Assembly: GCA_023105745.1 (NCBI GenBank)
Contig: JALGQZ010000011.1
Location: 22,532,975 to 22,596,974 of the forward strand
Direction of reading: 5' to 3'
Origin: Austropuccinia psidii
Taxonomy: Eukaryota; Basidiomycota; Pucciniomycetes; Pucciniales; Sphaerophragmiaceae
Length of the DNA stretch: 64,000 nt
The notes beneath the pieces were generated by a model. It was not told the origin of the DNA, did not search any database, and was given only the letters and a program-made list of their open reading frames with translations. The first letter of the stretch is position 1, and every line of letters starts with the position of its first letter. A program made the position numbers and the translations under genes. Positions 23,301 to 38,600 of the stretch are shown piece by piece.

Positions 23301-24990
23301 TGTAAGGTGTGAAAATGATGCTTTGATTTAAAATAAAGTACTTTTCCTGTCCTCAAAATTCGTTTGAAGTAAGATTATTCAAAACTAGTAATTTGAAGAT
23401 TTTTAACAAAAAAATGGGCCAAAATCATTGTTTTGAATTTTTTTTGGTATATAAAAAAAACATTATAAAGATCTATTGTTTTACCAAAGATAAAAATTTA
23501 TCCAAAAATACTTTGCAAGAGATATTTAAGGCTTTACAAGAAATTTCTTCAAGAGAAATTTCAATTTAAATTAATTTAGCAAAGAACTGCAGGAAATTGA
23601 TATGAGAAGGGAGTCTCCAGAAAGACTATTAAAGAGAAAACACACCCAAAAGTGACAAGGTTAACAGTAATAAAAGGTGTGTTAATTCACTTTTGGGGGG
23701 TGGTTCAAGGGTAAAATTGATTATATGAGTTACAGAAATTTACTAAAGAGATTTTCTCATGTGTTTGAAAAGGTTTAGAATAATTTAAAATTTGTTCTTG
23801 GAATCTTATATTGATTTTTTTAAGAAAATTTAAGCTAATCATAAAAGGAAAAGATTCTAACATGAAGAGAATAGTGGGGAAAAGTAGACATTATTTTATA
23901 GTAACCAATTCTCTTCCTTGAAAAGTAGAATTTACTCTAATCAGTGGTGAAACATACAATGGAAAAGAAAAGCCAATGATGGCCTCATTCAACCCTGGTT
24001 TGGACCAAAAAAAGAGCCATTTTTATCCTTTTTTGCTATTTTTAGCCATTTTAGCCCTTTAAAAAGTCATTTCTATAGTAATAGCTGCTTTATAGCCTTC
24101 AACACATGTCAAAATTTGTTTAAGATACCCTTTCCTATCTAGTTTTTTTTGACTTAAGGGTAGCTTAACCCTCATGGAAATAGTTAAAACTGCGCAGGTT
24201 GGTATGAAAAACTAATCATCAATTGACTCACTTCCAGGCCAAAATTCATTAATTTTTGAAAGAATTTTTACACCCCATGCCTGTCTGAAAGGGATTTGGG
24301 GGATTCTTGCACCATTGGAGCCAAGATTCATTTTCCACAAAGAATCAATCTTTCCAATTTACTTTTTAATAATTCCTTATGATGTACTATACCTTAAACT
24401 TGACATGTGTAACTCAATTGAAAAATTAAAGTACACAACTGTAATTCTTGATTCCAAATATGTAAATTAAAGTTCAAATTTGTAATACATGTACACCTTT
24501 TGAGATTTCCATTGAAAATACTTCAATTCCTCATACCTTCTAGACTACACAACACAGCTTAATTTTTACACAAAGAAGTTATGGTTTACACCATTCTTAA
24601 TTTGAATCAAATTAAGCTCTTGAGTATTTTCATACAGAAAATACTAAAATCTTAATTTAAGCTTATTTAGAGCTTAGTTACAGAAATTTTGCTGAAAGGT
24701 GACCCCACCTGATTTTTGATGAGGAACCCAATGGTTGAATAAATTCCATATTTTTATTTATTGGAAAAAAGTTATAACAATTTTTTATTAATTTTTTCTT
24801 GAATAATATTCTATTTTTTATATTTCTGTTTAAAATTTTTTTTTACTTCATTATTTCGAGTAAAAAATATATTTTTGCATTTTTACAATTTTCATGTAAA
24901 TTTATTATTGAATTTTCATCAAAAAAATTATTTTTTACTTGAATTTTATATTTATTTTTCAAAAAAAAGTATCATTTTTATCATAATGTA
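23301..24990 (-). repeat. Inverted LTR-B copy (probable solo LTR)
   Basis: Read on the minus strand this is an LTR-B. TGTAAGGTGTGAAAAT at 23301 is the complement of the CACACCTTACA end. The AATTTCTTGTAAAGCC block, the GTGCAAGAATCCCCCAAAT block near 24310 and the GGTGGGGTCACCTTTC block near 24705 follow in order. It lies 114 bp from the right LTR of Gypsy-B and in opposite orientation. No coding region is attached. The left-hand LTR boundary (about 24990) is uncertain. Confidence 0.65.
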
Positions 24991-25149
24991 CTTTAATTTT
25001 TTTGTCTGGATATTTCTTCAAGACTTTAGATTATTAATTAAATAAATATTTTAATTTTATATTCAAAAACTGAAAAATTAACTCAACCAACAAAACAAAT
25101 ATTTATTATTGCAATTCAAAAGAAACTCCTTTCAATTAAGTATCAAAAA

Positions 25150-25645
25150 CTAGCCTCAATAAGCATCCCAACTGTCACATTTGTGTAATTCAAGCTACAA
25201 CCTGCCAGTATTAATCAGGATTTCACCTAGTTTGATATCATTTTTTTAAGAAGTTCACTTTGTTGTTTTCTTGCAGGAATCACTGTTAAAATCAACCAGG
25301 TAACCACATCATGCATTTGATTCCAGCTGTAGACAAAGGGTAACTGTCAAAAACATAAACTGCTGGTTTTTTTATTGCTATGGAAAACAAGAGTTCCTCC
25401 CCTTGGTAATTTGCCGTAGGCACCGTTTGTGACTAATATAGCTCTGTAAAGCTTAGGATATGGGTAAGACCATCAGCTATATTCACTTGGGGACATAGCT
25501 CCTTAATGCCAGGGGTACTGTCACCTTGGTGGAAGGTGATATACAACCTTCCAGTATTAGCCAGGCTTTCACCTGGTTTAATAGCCTTTTTGGAAAGAGC
25601 TCGATTTTCTGTTTTCTGGAAGGAATTTCTGTGACATCAACTGAT
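25150..25645. repeat. 345-bp direct repeat, one full and one partial unit
   Basis: The segment from about 25150 to 25300 recurs, diverged, from about 25495 to 25645. The clearest shared blocks are CAACCTGCCAGTATTAATCAGG (25198) against CAACCTTCCAGTATTAGCCAGG (25544). Next come TTTCACCTAGTTTGATA against TTTCACCTGGTTTAATA, and TGTTTTCTTGCAGGAAT against TGTTTTCTGGAAGGAAT. The offset is 346 bp. The DNA is less AT-rich than its surroundings. I see no ORF in it. Confidence 0.7.
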
Positions 25646-25693
25646 TTTCAATTAATAACAATTGATACTTAAGCCCTAAAAGAACTCCAAATA

Positions 25694-28020
25694 TGAGGTT
25701 TCTCTGAAAAACTCTTAATAATAATACTTATTATTAATATTTCTATTACCATCCTCAAACTAGGATGAAATATAGTTATATACTTCAGCTACCAATATAA
25801 ATATGAAGCTTCATATTATTAATATTAATAAAAGTTTCAATAATGGAAATTAGAATAATTATATATTTATAATGTAAATATTCTATTATTATCATAAGTC
25901 ACTGAAAAGAAGAACTTTAATAATATAAAAGCTTTACTAGAGGAAATTATATGTGCTTTTTATGAAGAAAGCCAAGATATAAAGAAGAGAAAATGTTATC
26001 TATAAGTGAATTATTGTACACAGCTGTGTAATAATAATTGAAACAATAATAAGTCAAAAATTGGAATATTGATGAAAAACTCACTTATAAGTAATCAATA
26101 CACGGAAAAAGTCCAAGAAAGGACATAAACAATTATAAAGCTATAGAAATAAGCTCAAAAACGCCAGAAGTAACAATTAAGGGATTTTTAAAGAATTTTT
26201 AGATTTTTACAGATTATCTTATAACAATATTTTATAAAATTAAACCATTATTAAGTATTATACAAATATAATCAAATTTTAACATTTCAATTCTTCATTT
26301 ATAAAAATCATACATAATAAAACACTAAATAATCATTTATAATAATATAAGATTTCACTTAATAAAATATTATGTTTATAATATTGGTTGTACTGATTTA
26401 TGGTCAAAGAACAGTAATAAAATGGCTTTTTTATGACTTAAGACACCTCCTCTGTGATCAAAGATTCTCATTTAGACTGGAAAAACTATCATTAAAAATT
26501 AAGTTTATAAAATTGAAGTTACAAGTATTATTATTAACTCCAAGTAGCCTTAAACCTAATATGTTTTGACCAATTCCCTTATTATATTATACATAAGCTT
26601 TGTTGAATTATGAGTATTTCTGATTGTATTGGAAGGTATTTTTACATCAAATTAATCGCAACAATTTGATCAAGGGTATCACTATTAATTCAAATGTCAA
26701 TAATAGTCCCAATGGCTTTGATTTGGAGCTCTACACTTTAATAGTACTAAATTTGATCTTGTAACAACGTTCAGTGCCTACTTTCAAAGGTTATGAATCC
26801 AATAAGAGCTTCTGTGATGAAATAGGTTGACAAATAATATTTTTAAGCATTACTTTACCCTGTTTAAACTAATTTTTCTCAGAGCTATAACACTATTATT
26901 TGAGATTTAGTGCTTTTTTGAAATTTTGTCCCATCTCTCAAAATGAGAAACAATTTTACTGTTTAATATTGAACTACCCCAGCTTTAGTTTTATCATATT
27001 TTCACACCTGAAATGTTATGGTTCAAGTTTTGGGGTATTTTTGTAAGTAAACAAAATGTATTTACTTATGAGGTAATTTTAATCTCAGGTTTACTATATA
27101 AGCAAAAGTGGGAATTTTACTGATAAGAGAAGATTCTTCAATTTTATTTAATTGGATCCAAATATCGGAGTGAGTTGGTTTTGGCAGGTAAGCCTTAATT
27201 TTCTCAATTTTCATGAAAATCCATAAGCAAAAAACAATGTTTTATGTATGGGGAAATTTGAGTTTTTACTTTAAACTTTCACCTTGGTGAGTTTTCTAAG
27301 CTTAAATATTAATTCAAAATTAAATAAGCTTCAATTTTGGCTTATTTATGAGCTTCGACTTTGAATGAAATTTGAAACTTTGTATGAAATTGGTTTTGTC
27401 TTCAGAACCTGGATTAAGGCTGGCCAAATTCAAAACCCACTCTGTGCAAATCCAAAGCGTTGGGTACCCTGGGAACTTTCGCCCTTTTATCATTGTCCCC
27501 CATTTTCTGATGGCTTTATCCCTTTTTATTCATTTTAATTCATACTGTGGAGCTTTTAACTTAGTGTTGACAAAGGGACCATAAGACTTACCACCTGTAT
27601 GGTAAATCCAAGACTAACTTTAAAACTACATACCACACCTTGCTTTTACCAATTTATTTTTATGTTAAGCTATAAATGGGGTAACTCTACTTTAGTTTAA
27701 CTTTAATAGAGATTGATTAAAAGGAATATTCTCAAAATATCTCAATTTTACACCAAAATGCTATTTTGGCCTTTGTAGGCCAAAATATGGAATTTTTGGT
27801 AAAGTACTCTATTGGATGACCCTAGGTGAAAATTCATCAAGGATACAATCGTTCAATAAAGCTTTTATATACTTCTATTATTGAATATTATATTAAATAT
27901 TTATATATTTAAACAAAACTAAAGTATAAGTCAATTTTTTTCAATTTCAAGTACAAATAACTTCTAGTGAGATATTTCTGTGAGTCATTTGGGGTTTTAC
28001 AATAGTCCTCAGGCCTTATA
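25694..28020 (-). repeat. LTR-A-related copy, reverse orientation, decayed
   Basis: The piece aligns with the copy at 48686-50873. Shared blocks are TGAGGTTTCTCTG..AAACTCTTAATAATA near 25694, the GTTGGGTACCCTGGG block at 27460, TTGTCCCCCATTTTCTGATGG near 27494, ACCACCTGTATGGTAAATCC near 27590, and a CCTAGGTGAAAATTC block near 27822. The end is near 28020. Relative to Gypsy-A LTRs it is reversed and clearly diverged. ORFs at 26372 and 27372 fall inside and are not supported as genes. Confidence 0.55.
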
Positions 28021-30194
28021 TTGATTAATACTCCACAGCTATGCCAAAGAATAACTCCTCAAAATCAAATTCGACCCCCAACTAAACCTGAAGGAAGGGC
28101 AGACCAAGACGCCCAGAGAAATAAGCTCTGAAGCTGGAAGGCCACTTCTAAAAGACACTCCAACACCTTTAAATAAATCTCAAAACAACACTCACACATT
28201 TCAAGGAAGTGTATTTAAAATCCACTTTCTCAAAGTGCCATACCAAAAATAAAATAAATCTTCCTATCTGGATTTACAACCTAGTCGGTTAAATCCTCCC
28301 CACATGTAATAAACCCTCAACCCACAAAGGCAGGAAGATGGAGGTTCACCCCAAATTCTTACCCAATAACCATCCCGAATCACTCATTTTACTTCAAAAA
28401 CCATTAAGAACTTTAAAGGTTAAAGTTATAACCAGCTTGGAAATGTTATTCTGTAAATAATTTGAATTTTGAAATTTCATTTCTTGTATATAGTTTTTAT
28501 TTTCAACCTTTTTATAGTTTGTTATTTGAAATCAATAACACTTTGAAAAAGTAAAAAGACCCCCATACATGTTCTGTACAGAATTATATGCATCTGAAAT
28601 ATCAGAAAGTATCTGTGGAGTCCCCCAATGAAAGTTTGCATCCTGTATTGGGGAAGAGTGAATATATGTGATTTCAAAACCACATTTGAGCCTGATACAG
28701 GCTATATAGCACAGTAAAAAATACAAGGCCACACTTTTTAGTGAAGATTATTTACTCATTCTACTTTCAATGGTGCAGATTCCCCTATACACCTTTTTCA
28801 GGATACAAAGTTCCCTTTCTCTGCACCACAGAGAAATCCCCAATCTTCTCTTGAACCTCTATGTAGTATTATTTTTACCAACATCTATACTCTTGGGAAG
28901 AAATAAGGTATAATTGAAATATAATTAATTTAATACTTATTATAGTTATTCAATTGATAATTAACAAGCCCATGGCTCTCAGTAGCACTCACCACCACTA
29001 TTTCTATAATAGTAAGGCCCTATGAATCTTATTTCAAACCATTTTTCTATGTTTTACACTCATATTACTAGCTTTAAGTAACTTATTAATAGAACAAGCT
29101 TGAAAATCTTTTTAAAGAATAACCAAATTGGTATATTATATTTCTTACCAATATTTGACCAATTTGAATCCAAATAATAATTAATATCCATGATAAATTG
29201 TGAAATATATAATTTAGTGGCTGAAGGTATTTGAAAAGCTAATATCAAATAATAATAGAGTTTTGAATTCATTAAAATCAATTTGAAGTGAGAATTATGG
29301 ATTTGGAAAACCTTTTTATATTGATTCTTTCAAAAGAAAAATAGATAAGAAAACACTTTTTCCTTAAGTTATTATTTCTTTTGAAGCTTATATATCTTAT
29401 AATGTGATTTAGTCCTGTTTTGTATTCTAAATACAAGGAGAAATTGTACAAAAATATACCATATAGTTAATTTATTATTTATAAGATTAATTTTATCTTT
29501 GAATTTTTTGTGACTGAATTAATTTTTTTGGGCTATCAGGTTCAGAAATATTCAAATAATTGTGGTTACTGTATCAATAACCAATTAACACATAGTATGA
29601 ATTACTAACTTGGAAGCTACTCTTGATTTCAATCTTATCAAAATAAAACTCATCAATAATTATTATTATTATTATCACTATCATTTTTATCATTATGTAT
29701 TATCAATATCTCAATTAATAATTTGCTTTCTCATTCAGATAAATATTCAATTATCATGGAATGAAATTATTGGATTTTATTTTTCTTAATTAAGCTGCAA
29801 ACACAACCATATATTTCTGACTTTATATATATTAATTATAGTATGATTTTGGAGCTCACAATTTGTGAAATTAATTATCTTTTAGCTTTCATGGTAATAG
29901 ATTGGTAATTTATTCAGCTGTAATTATGGGATAATAACTAGGGGTATTTCTTTCTATTTAATCTAACTGTAAAAATCATGAAATTTTACTCTTTAAAATA
30001 ATGATGAAGTATTTAGCTTTTCATTTTGAAGGTAAAGAAGCTTACAAAGAACTATACCTCAGTATTTCAGTCAAACTTCATTATTAAATAGGTGTAATAT
30101 AAAAATAAAAGAAGATTTATAATTCTTGATTATATTTATAGTTATATATATACACTGATTAATAGGTATATTTTGATTAAATAGTGGTACTGGA
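28021..30194. other. Unassigned sequence
   Basis: 28021-28400 is comparatively GC-rich and free of clear repeats, and 28530-28880 is again less AT-rich. The minus-strand reading of 28532-28732 (66 codons) shows a varied amino-acid composition but no family I recognise. 28900-30194 is ordinary AT-rich sequence with a short ATT run near 29660. Confidence 0.4.
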
Positions 30195-32047
30195 TGTAAG
30201 ATTTGTCTATGAAACTGTTAATAATATTACTATTAATCAAAATTACTATGACTTCTCTTATTAAATATAATAATTAAGGCTATTATAGCCACAATCAACT
30301 AGTTATTTATTTATTTATTTATTTTACTTGTTATACACTACTTGTGGTTATAACATTAAGAAGTAATTCTCTACAAGAATCAATGAAATGAAGTATTTAA
30401 TAATAAAACTTCTTTATTAAAATAATAAAATTATTTTAATATACAATTATCTTTTTAAAGAATAATTATAAATATAATTCTTGAAGATAAATAATACTAG
30501 AGAGAAACTATAAGAATTAATCAAAACCACTCACTAATACTCCAATAAAACCTTTAAAAGAATTGGTAGAGAGATTTTACAGATAAATTATGGATTTGAA
30601 GGGTCAAAATTGATTTATAAAATTAGTAAAACAAATTATAGTTTATTTCTATTATTTAATGTATTTATGATTAATTCTGAAGCATTAAAACACTTGAGAA
30701 AATATTTTTACTAATACTTACTTGTTGGTAATAAAGGTATAATTGGATAATAAGATGATTTGGAAAAAGAACTGAAATAGAAGGCCTCTTTTAATTCAAT
30801 GAAAGCTCACAGATGCATTCCATGAAGAAACCTGAAAAAATAGTGAGTGAGAAAGCAATTATCCTCTTTGGATTATTCATTGCATCATCTTTTGCCACAT
30901 AACATCATCATAATTACTTAATTAAGGCTTTTTATGTGACTACCAACCCATTTATGGTTAAGAATAAAAGGAGTTACAACTTTAAATATTCTGTTATTTC
31001 AAAATCAACATTAATTTCTCAGCTTTCACATGAAATCATCAAAAATTGACTGTAAGTAAAACTTTGGATCTTACTTATGAAACAATGAGTCTTTTTTATT
31101 TGTTTATGGATCATACCATTTTCCATTTGTACTGAAATTTAAAGAAGGATTAATTAATAATCATATTCTTAATGAATTTTTGAAGTTTTTACCTTATTTC
31201 TACATAGAATTGCAAATAGCACAGTATAGCAGGTTTTTATGAGGTAAATCAATGGATACTAGTCCAAAAAGGGTTTTAATTACTCTTTTAAGGCTTATCC
31301 ATGGAAAATCCTTAATAATTGACATGTTTAAAGGAGTCTAAGCTTCTCTTTACCTCCTTTTCACATCAAAATAGGAGCTTATTTGCAATTTTCTTATGAT
31401 TTAATGAGAGTTCAAATTGGCAACAAAGTTCCCAAAATGTTTTAGTATATTAATTGGGACATGATCATCCATGGGTCCAAGCTTTAGAGCTATCAATTAT
31501 TAAGAGGCCTCCAAAGTTGGCTACCCTTGCTCTCTTTAATGTCTTTTGTCCCCCTTAGCTATTTTCACATCAAAAATAGTAATTCACAAGACTGATATCC
31601 ACTATGGTGTACCAAAGCTGTATGTAATAATACTTTAATTTTAAGTGCCACAAACATGAATAACACTTATCATAGTGTATATGTAACATGGGATTTCTCA
31701 CATTCCCATTATTTTGGTGTGAAATTGAGAAAAACAAAAAAACTCACAGCTCTTTTATGTGGTATTGATGATGTGGTATTGAAGTATTTTCCATACTACC
31801 ACCTCATAGAGTTAATTTAAGATTATTCACTCTATGGAGCTACCCTAGGTGAATTTTTGCGTAGAATCCAAATCTGGCCTTAAATACATGGATTTACCTA
31901 CTCAAAAGAATGTTATTTATCTTTTCTTAAATGAAAAATTATTAATTTTGAATATATGCATGACTTATGGGTTATGCACAGTTCATAATTTATTTTAATA
32001 TTGATTGTAGCTCATTTGGGTATGCAAAATATACCTCAAGGCTCACA
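30195..32047 (-). repeat. Solo LTR of Gypsy-A family, reverse orientation
   Basis: Starting TGTAAGATTTGTCTATGAAACTG at 30195 and ending CCTCAAGGCTCACA at 32047, this 1,853-bp piece is the reverse complement of the Gypsy-A LTR along its full length. No internal region adjoins it, so it is a solo LTR, the usual product of LTR-LTR recombination. Flanks read CTGGA (30190-30194) and CTAAA (32048-32052). They could be a 5-bp duplication with two G-to-A changes, but this is weak. Confidence 0.85.
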
Positions 32048-32192
32048 CTAAATATAACCACTTCAAACATGAATTACTACTGAAAAAAATATTAATAATG
32101 AATTAAGGTATAACACTTCTATATAGAAAATGGAAGTAGTATAAGTCTACTACAAGGGTTATAAATGGTAACACTTTTCTATGGATCCATTG

Positions 32193-32216
32193 ACTATATA
32201 TATATATATATATATT
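32193..32216. repeat. Short AT dinucleotide run
   Basis: About twelve TA units, just right of the solo LTR-A. A simple microsatellite. Confidence 0.8.
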
Positions 32217-33339
32217 GATAAAGACTACTTTGGCCTCTTCAAAAGTAATTATCATAGAAGATCATTATAGTCCCAAATCTAAATAAAAAATTTCTTAATT
32301 AATCTTTAAATATATTATTCTATTGATATTTAATGAAGCAGTAATTGTCTATCAGAATAAATTCAATTTATGAAATTCCTTCAAAAATGATTTCAAACTA
32401 TTCATATCAATTTTTTTATTCTTCAATAATCTTTATCACTTATAATTTAGTAGAATTATGCATAGGGAGAAAAATTCAAGAATAAAAATATAAAGACTAA
32501 CTAATATTCCAAATAAATCCAAATAAATTGAATATAAAGGCATTCATTTCAAAATGATGAATCAGCTCTAATATATTCATAGAATCTTTAAAACAAAATT
32601 AGAAAAAAAAGTTGAAAACAGTTTTTGATAAAGTAATTTGTGTATTTAAGAATAAAGAGTAGATAAAAGATAACATATTGGATTGTTAAAGTAAGAATTA
32701 TCAATATATTAATACCAATTCAAAATTATTCATTTTCTTTAAGACTTATTATATAGCTAATGCAATTCATTGTTTCAATTGTGTATTGATTTAACTGGTG
32801 ATGAGACTGGATGATATAGAAAAAAAGCCACAAAAAGCTCCTTTTAATACTTCTAAGAAGCTCATATAGGCTTAAAATTTAGTTATATTCATGTAATCTG
32901 ATTTTAGATAACTTAACTCAGTCTTACTTATAGATTCATTATTTGTTTTTGCACAAAATTATCATAATTTCCCAATTATGTGATTTCACATGTTGAAAAA
33001 GTTATTTATTTTTAATAAATGAGGAATTTAATTCTCAAAATCCTCCTTTATTCATAATTGAAGAATTCTTCCTCAAAAATTTCAATATAATTTGTAATTA
33101 AATTATATTTTTTAATTTTCTGTGAATTTTTTAAGATCTTTTCTTGGACATATAATCTTAAAAAATGGATGGTGAATAACATTCAGAATTGAGCTTATAA
33201 TTCTTTTCAAGCTCAATTAGAACTCATTTCCTTCTCCAAAAAATTTAAAATCTTCATATTTATCAAAAAATACCTTAAGAATCAATGAGTTTTAGATTCT
33301 TACAGAATTTCCTGCATTATTAAGGCTTGTAATTAAAAA

Positions 33340-34165
33340 AAGCATGTTTCAAAGAAGATTTTCAATGAATTCTAGTAGAAAAAAGTTCCAATTGGGCTTT
33401 TTTGATGCCTTAACTATCAATAATAAGTTTTTTACATGATCAAAAGAGTCATAAGTGCTCATCACCTCCTTTTTACATCAAAATACTAGCTCTATTTCCA
33501 TTTTCCCATGACTTAATTTATCCTATTGCTTTAATATATGCTCCAAAAGGGTTTTATCTGGTGAAAATGAATTAACTACCTTATGTAGCCTCTTGGAAGC
33601 TCACTTTTTCACATATGTCACACAATCTTTGATACCCAGGCTCTCTTCACTGATATTTTTTCCCCTCAGTTATTTTTTGAGTAGAATAATTAATTATTTC
33701 CTCATGTTTTTCATGAAGTAAGTTTAAATAAGATTTATATTTACAATTTTTCAGCTCAAAAAAATTTAAAAATAATTATTCTAATTCCAAAGTGTGTGTA
33801 GTATTTTCTTTTTAATAGTTCCATTATTTTCACTTGTAAAATTTAAAAACGAAATTCTTAACAGATTTTCCATGTGGTATTAATGATTAGGTTTTTAGGT
33901 TATTTTCAAAATGAAATTTAATATAGTTTTATCTTTATATTTCAATTTTTATGGAGATACCATAGGTCAAATTTCAATCAGAATTAAAGTTTTTCTTTAA
34001 GTCTCTGGACTTGCTTATAAAAAAAGACAACATTTTATTTCTCTACAGAGAATGATTAATTGTGGATAGGAACATTACTTATGAGCTTTAAATAACTAAA
34101 AACATATATTAATAGCAACTTTTTCCTCTTTTGGTGTGTAAAAAATATCTCAAATCTCATCAGAA
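33340..34165 (-). repeat. Diverged LTR-A-like fragment, reverse orientation
   Basis: Blocks such as CACCTCCTTTTTACATCAAAATA (33464), CTCCAAAAGGGTTTTA (33541) and GGTGTGTAAAAAATATCTCA (34134) parallel, in order, CTCCTTTTCACATCAAAATA, CCAAAAAGGGTTTTA and GGGTATGCAAAATATACCTCA of the reversed LTR-A at 31265-32040. It is much more diverged than the solo LTR and its left edge is unclear; it may extend to about 32100. Confidence 0.5.
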
Positions 34166-35688
<1,523 letters not shown>

Positions 35689-38600
35689 GGGTATTTCTAA
35701 CTGTATGCCACCTTTTTTATAAATAAATACCAATTGTGGTTCTGATATAGAAAAAGAGGAAGTTAATTTGGAATTTTCATTCATAAGCACACATCTTAAT
35801 TCCTCATGGTGTTTTTGGGAATTGAGATTAGGTCAAAATACTAAAATTTAATCCTTTTTTTTTCTGAAGCTTTCTATTTCTTGATTATATTTCAGTTTCA
35901 TTTTGATTAAGCCTTTCAATTTTCTCAAGAAAAAAATCAAAATATTTTTTCTATAGATAATTCTTATTTGGAAAAAATTAAAACAAAGCAATTCCAATAT
36001 AACTTTTATTATTATTGTTTAATTTACTTTTTCTTTTTTTGAAAAAAAAAGATATTTTTGATGAATTTTTACCTATATCTTTTGAGGAAAAAAATTAAGC
36101 AAAATTATCTTTAAATTAAACAAGAAAAAACCTTTCCTTTTATTAGTGATTTTTTTAAAAAAGAATTTGTTTCTGAACAATTATAACTACTTTCTTTAGT
36201 ATTAAGCCAATTTATATCGTCCTACCTTTCCAAAAAAATAAAACAGCTCCACAAATTAACTAAGAAAATATAATTTCGGCCGAAAATTCTTATTAATCTG
36301 GAAATTTTCATTCATTTAAATATCCCCAACATTCTTCTCCATAGCCCTCCCCAGAGAATAAACAGTTTAATATATATTTTGAGTTTTAAATACCCTTAAT
36401 CTATTAAAAAATACTCCTAAAAAAATTAAAAATTCCTCCAAGAAAAGAATCAATTGAATATTATTTCTTTCTTTTTAGAAATTTTGTAAGCTAAGATGGT
36501 CTCAGAGTAGCAACCAGAGCTACCTTTCCCCAAAAAGGATATTTCAAAAGTAAACTTTAAATATATAATTGAAATTGATATCAATAATTTACAAAGTTAT
36601 ATTTTTAAAATTGAGACCAATTTATAATCCCTTATTTTATGTCTTTCATTCCTTTTTAAACTAATAATCTATCCTACTTTATAAAATCTGTCTTGTTGTT
36701 TTGGGAATTTTGAAATAAGTCCCTTGTTTTAAAAAAGAGAATTTTATTTTAAATTTTCCAAATTTTTGCCAATTTGGACACAGTTTTGAGTCAAAAGATT
36801 TCACAAATTCTTAAATTTTATTATTTCTTCAATTAATTTTTACTTCCTTCAGCCTTACATTCAAGAGACTAAAAAATCATTTGTTTTCTAAATTTAGTTT
36901 TTAAGTTCCAGAATATTCAATTTATAATGTTAAATATAAATTTTATTACATACTTATATTTTCTCAAAAACTTAGGTCAAAGACACCCTTAAGCTATTCC
37001 TTTATATGGAAAATTACTGTCTGAATGGGTCATTTTTGAACCCTTAGAGTCCAAGGAATCACATCAGATGGGGTTCCATTTCAAACTGAAGACCCTTTTT
37101 ACAGAAAATATTTGAAAATAAAAGTTCAACCCACTTTTATGGTCAAAAGAGACCAATGAAAGAGGTGTGGAGCATAATAATGGGAAATTTTGGCCAATTT
37201 CAAAACTTTAACAAAAGGCTTTTTTGGTTTATAAACTAATTAAGGCCATTGATTTATATGTATCTATTTTCATTAAAAAAACAGTGGTGTTTTTAAACGC
37301 CAATTTCTTTGGTGGATTCATTTTTATTTCGTACAATTTGGATTTGTGGGACAATATTGGCGTAAAGTAATACAAAAAATTGTATATAATTTTTTGGGAG
37401 GAATTCTTCTCCCCTAAAATATTTCTAAGAATTGTTGAGACCAAAATGTAATTTTAATGTTTACTTGGAAAAAACTGGAAATTATTTATCATTAAAAATA
37501 ATCAATAATATCCAGACGGAGGCTACATATGGGTCCCTAGCTTTGCTTTTTAAATTGAAAAAAATACTATGTAAAAACAAAATCCCCTTGTGTCTTTACC
37601 ATAACAAAATCCTTTGTTTTTGAAACTTTTTTTCTCAAAAAGGGCCAAAGGTGTCCAAAAATCAACCCAAAAGCTTCTGTGGTCATTCTTGGTGTTATTC
37701 TTCTTATTGATATATATAAATTGTTTAAGAAAGGAAATATAATTTTCAAAATCTCTGGAATCAAGTTGAATTTTTTTCCTAATAATTCTCACTGATACTT
37801 TCCTCAGTAGCACTTTCGTAATATTTCTTCAAGGTTTTCTTTTCATTTCAAAAAAAAAATCCTAAAAATAGCTGTAAGGCCATCAAATTTGTGGTGTAAT
37901 CCCCTTTTCACCTATCTAACCTTTATTAGAAGCCCATTTTATTTTCTATATTGTTGTATTCTTATAAGCTCCAGAAATATATCTGTGAATAAAACCGCAA
38001 TGAAAAATTTAATCACAAAATTAACCATTAATATTGAAATAGTATTGGAAATTAAAACAACTTAAATAATCCGATATACCTAAAATCAAATTTAATAATC
38101 ACTAGATTTTATTTTCAGTGAGGTACTTCATAATTATATAATCAAAAAGGTAAAAATGCTCATAGATTAATAATTTCAATACATGACTAATTAAATAAAA
38201 TTAATTGAAATTTCATTAGCAGTTTTTGTAAGCCTTTGAGATACGTTTTCATAGGAAAATAATATATTCACTAATAAATTTTATCAATAGTATCAAATAA
38301 AATCAATGAATATATCAAAATCACTATTATTAATTAAGATCTAATGATTATCATTTATAGTAATAATATTATATATCATATAATACAAACAAATAATGTA
38401 AAAATTGAAATTATTATAAAAAATGTGTTTTATGGAAAAGTTTCATTAACAAAATCAAAATTTCTTTCAAGATAAAAAAATTAATTTTAATTCTTTCAAA
38501 ATTTGATAATAGTATAGTTAGAAAAATTAGAATAAATTCTTATTTCTATCAGGTTTGAAGTAATTAAATATATATGATAAGTTGCACCATTTAATTCATA

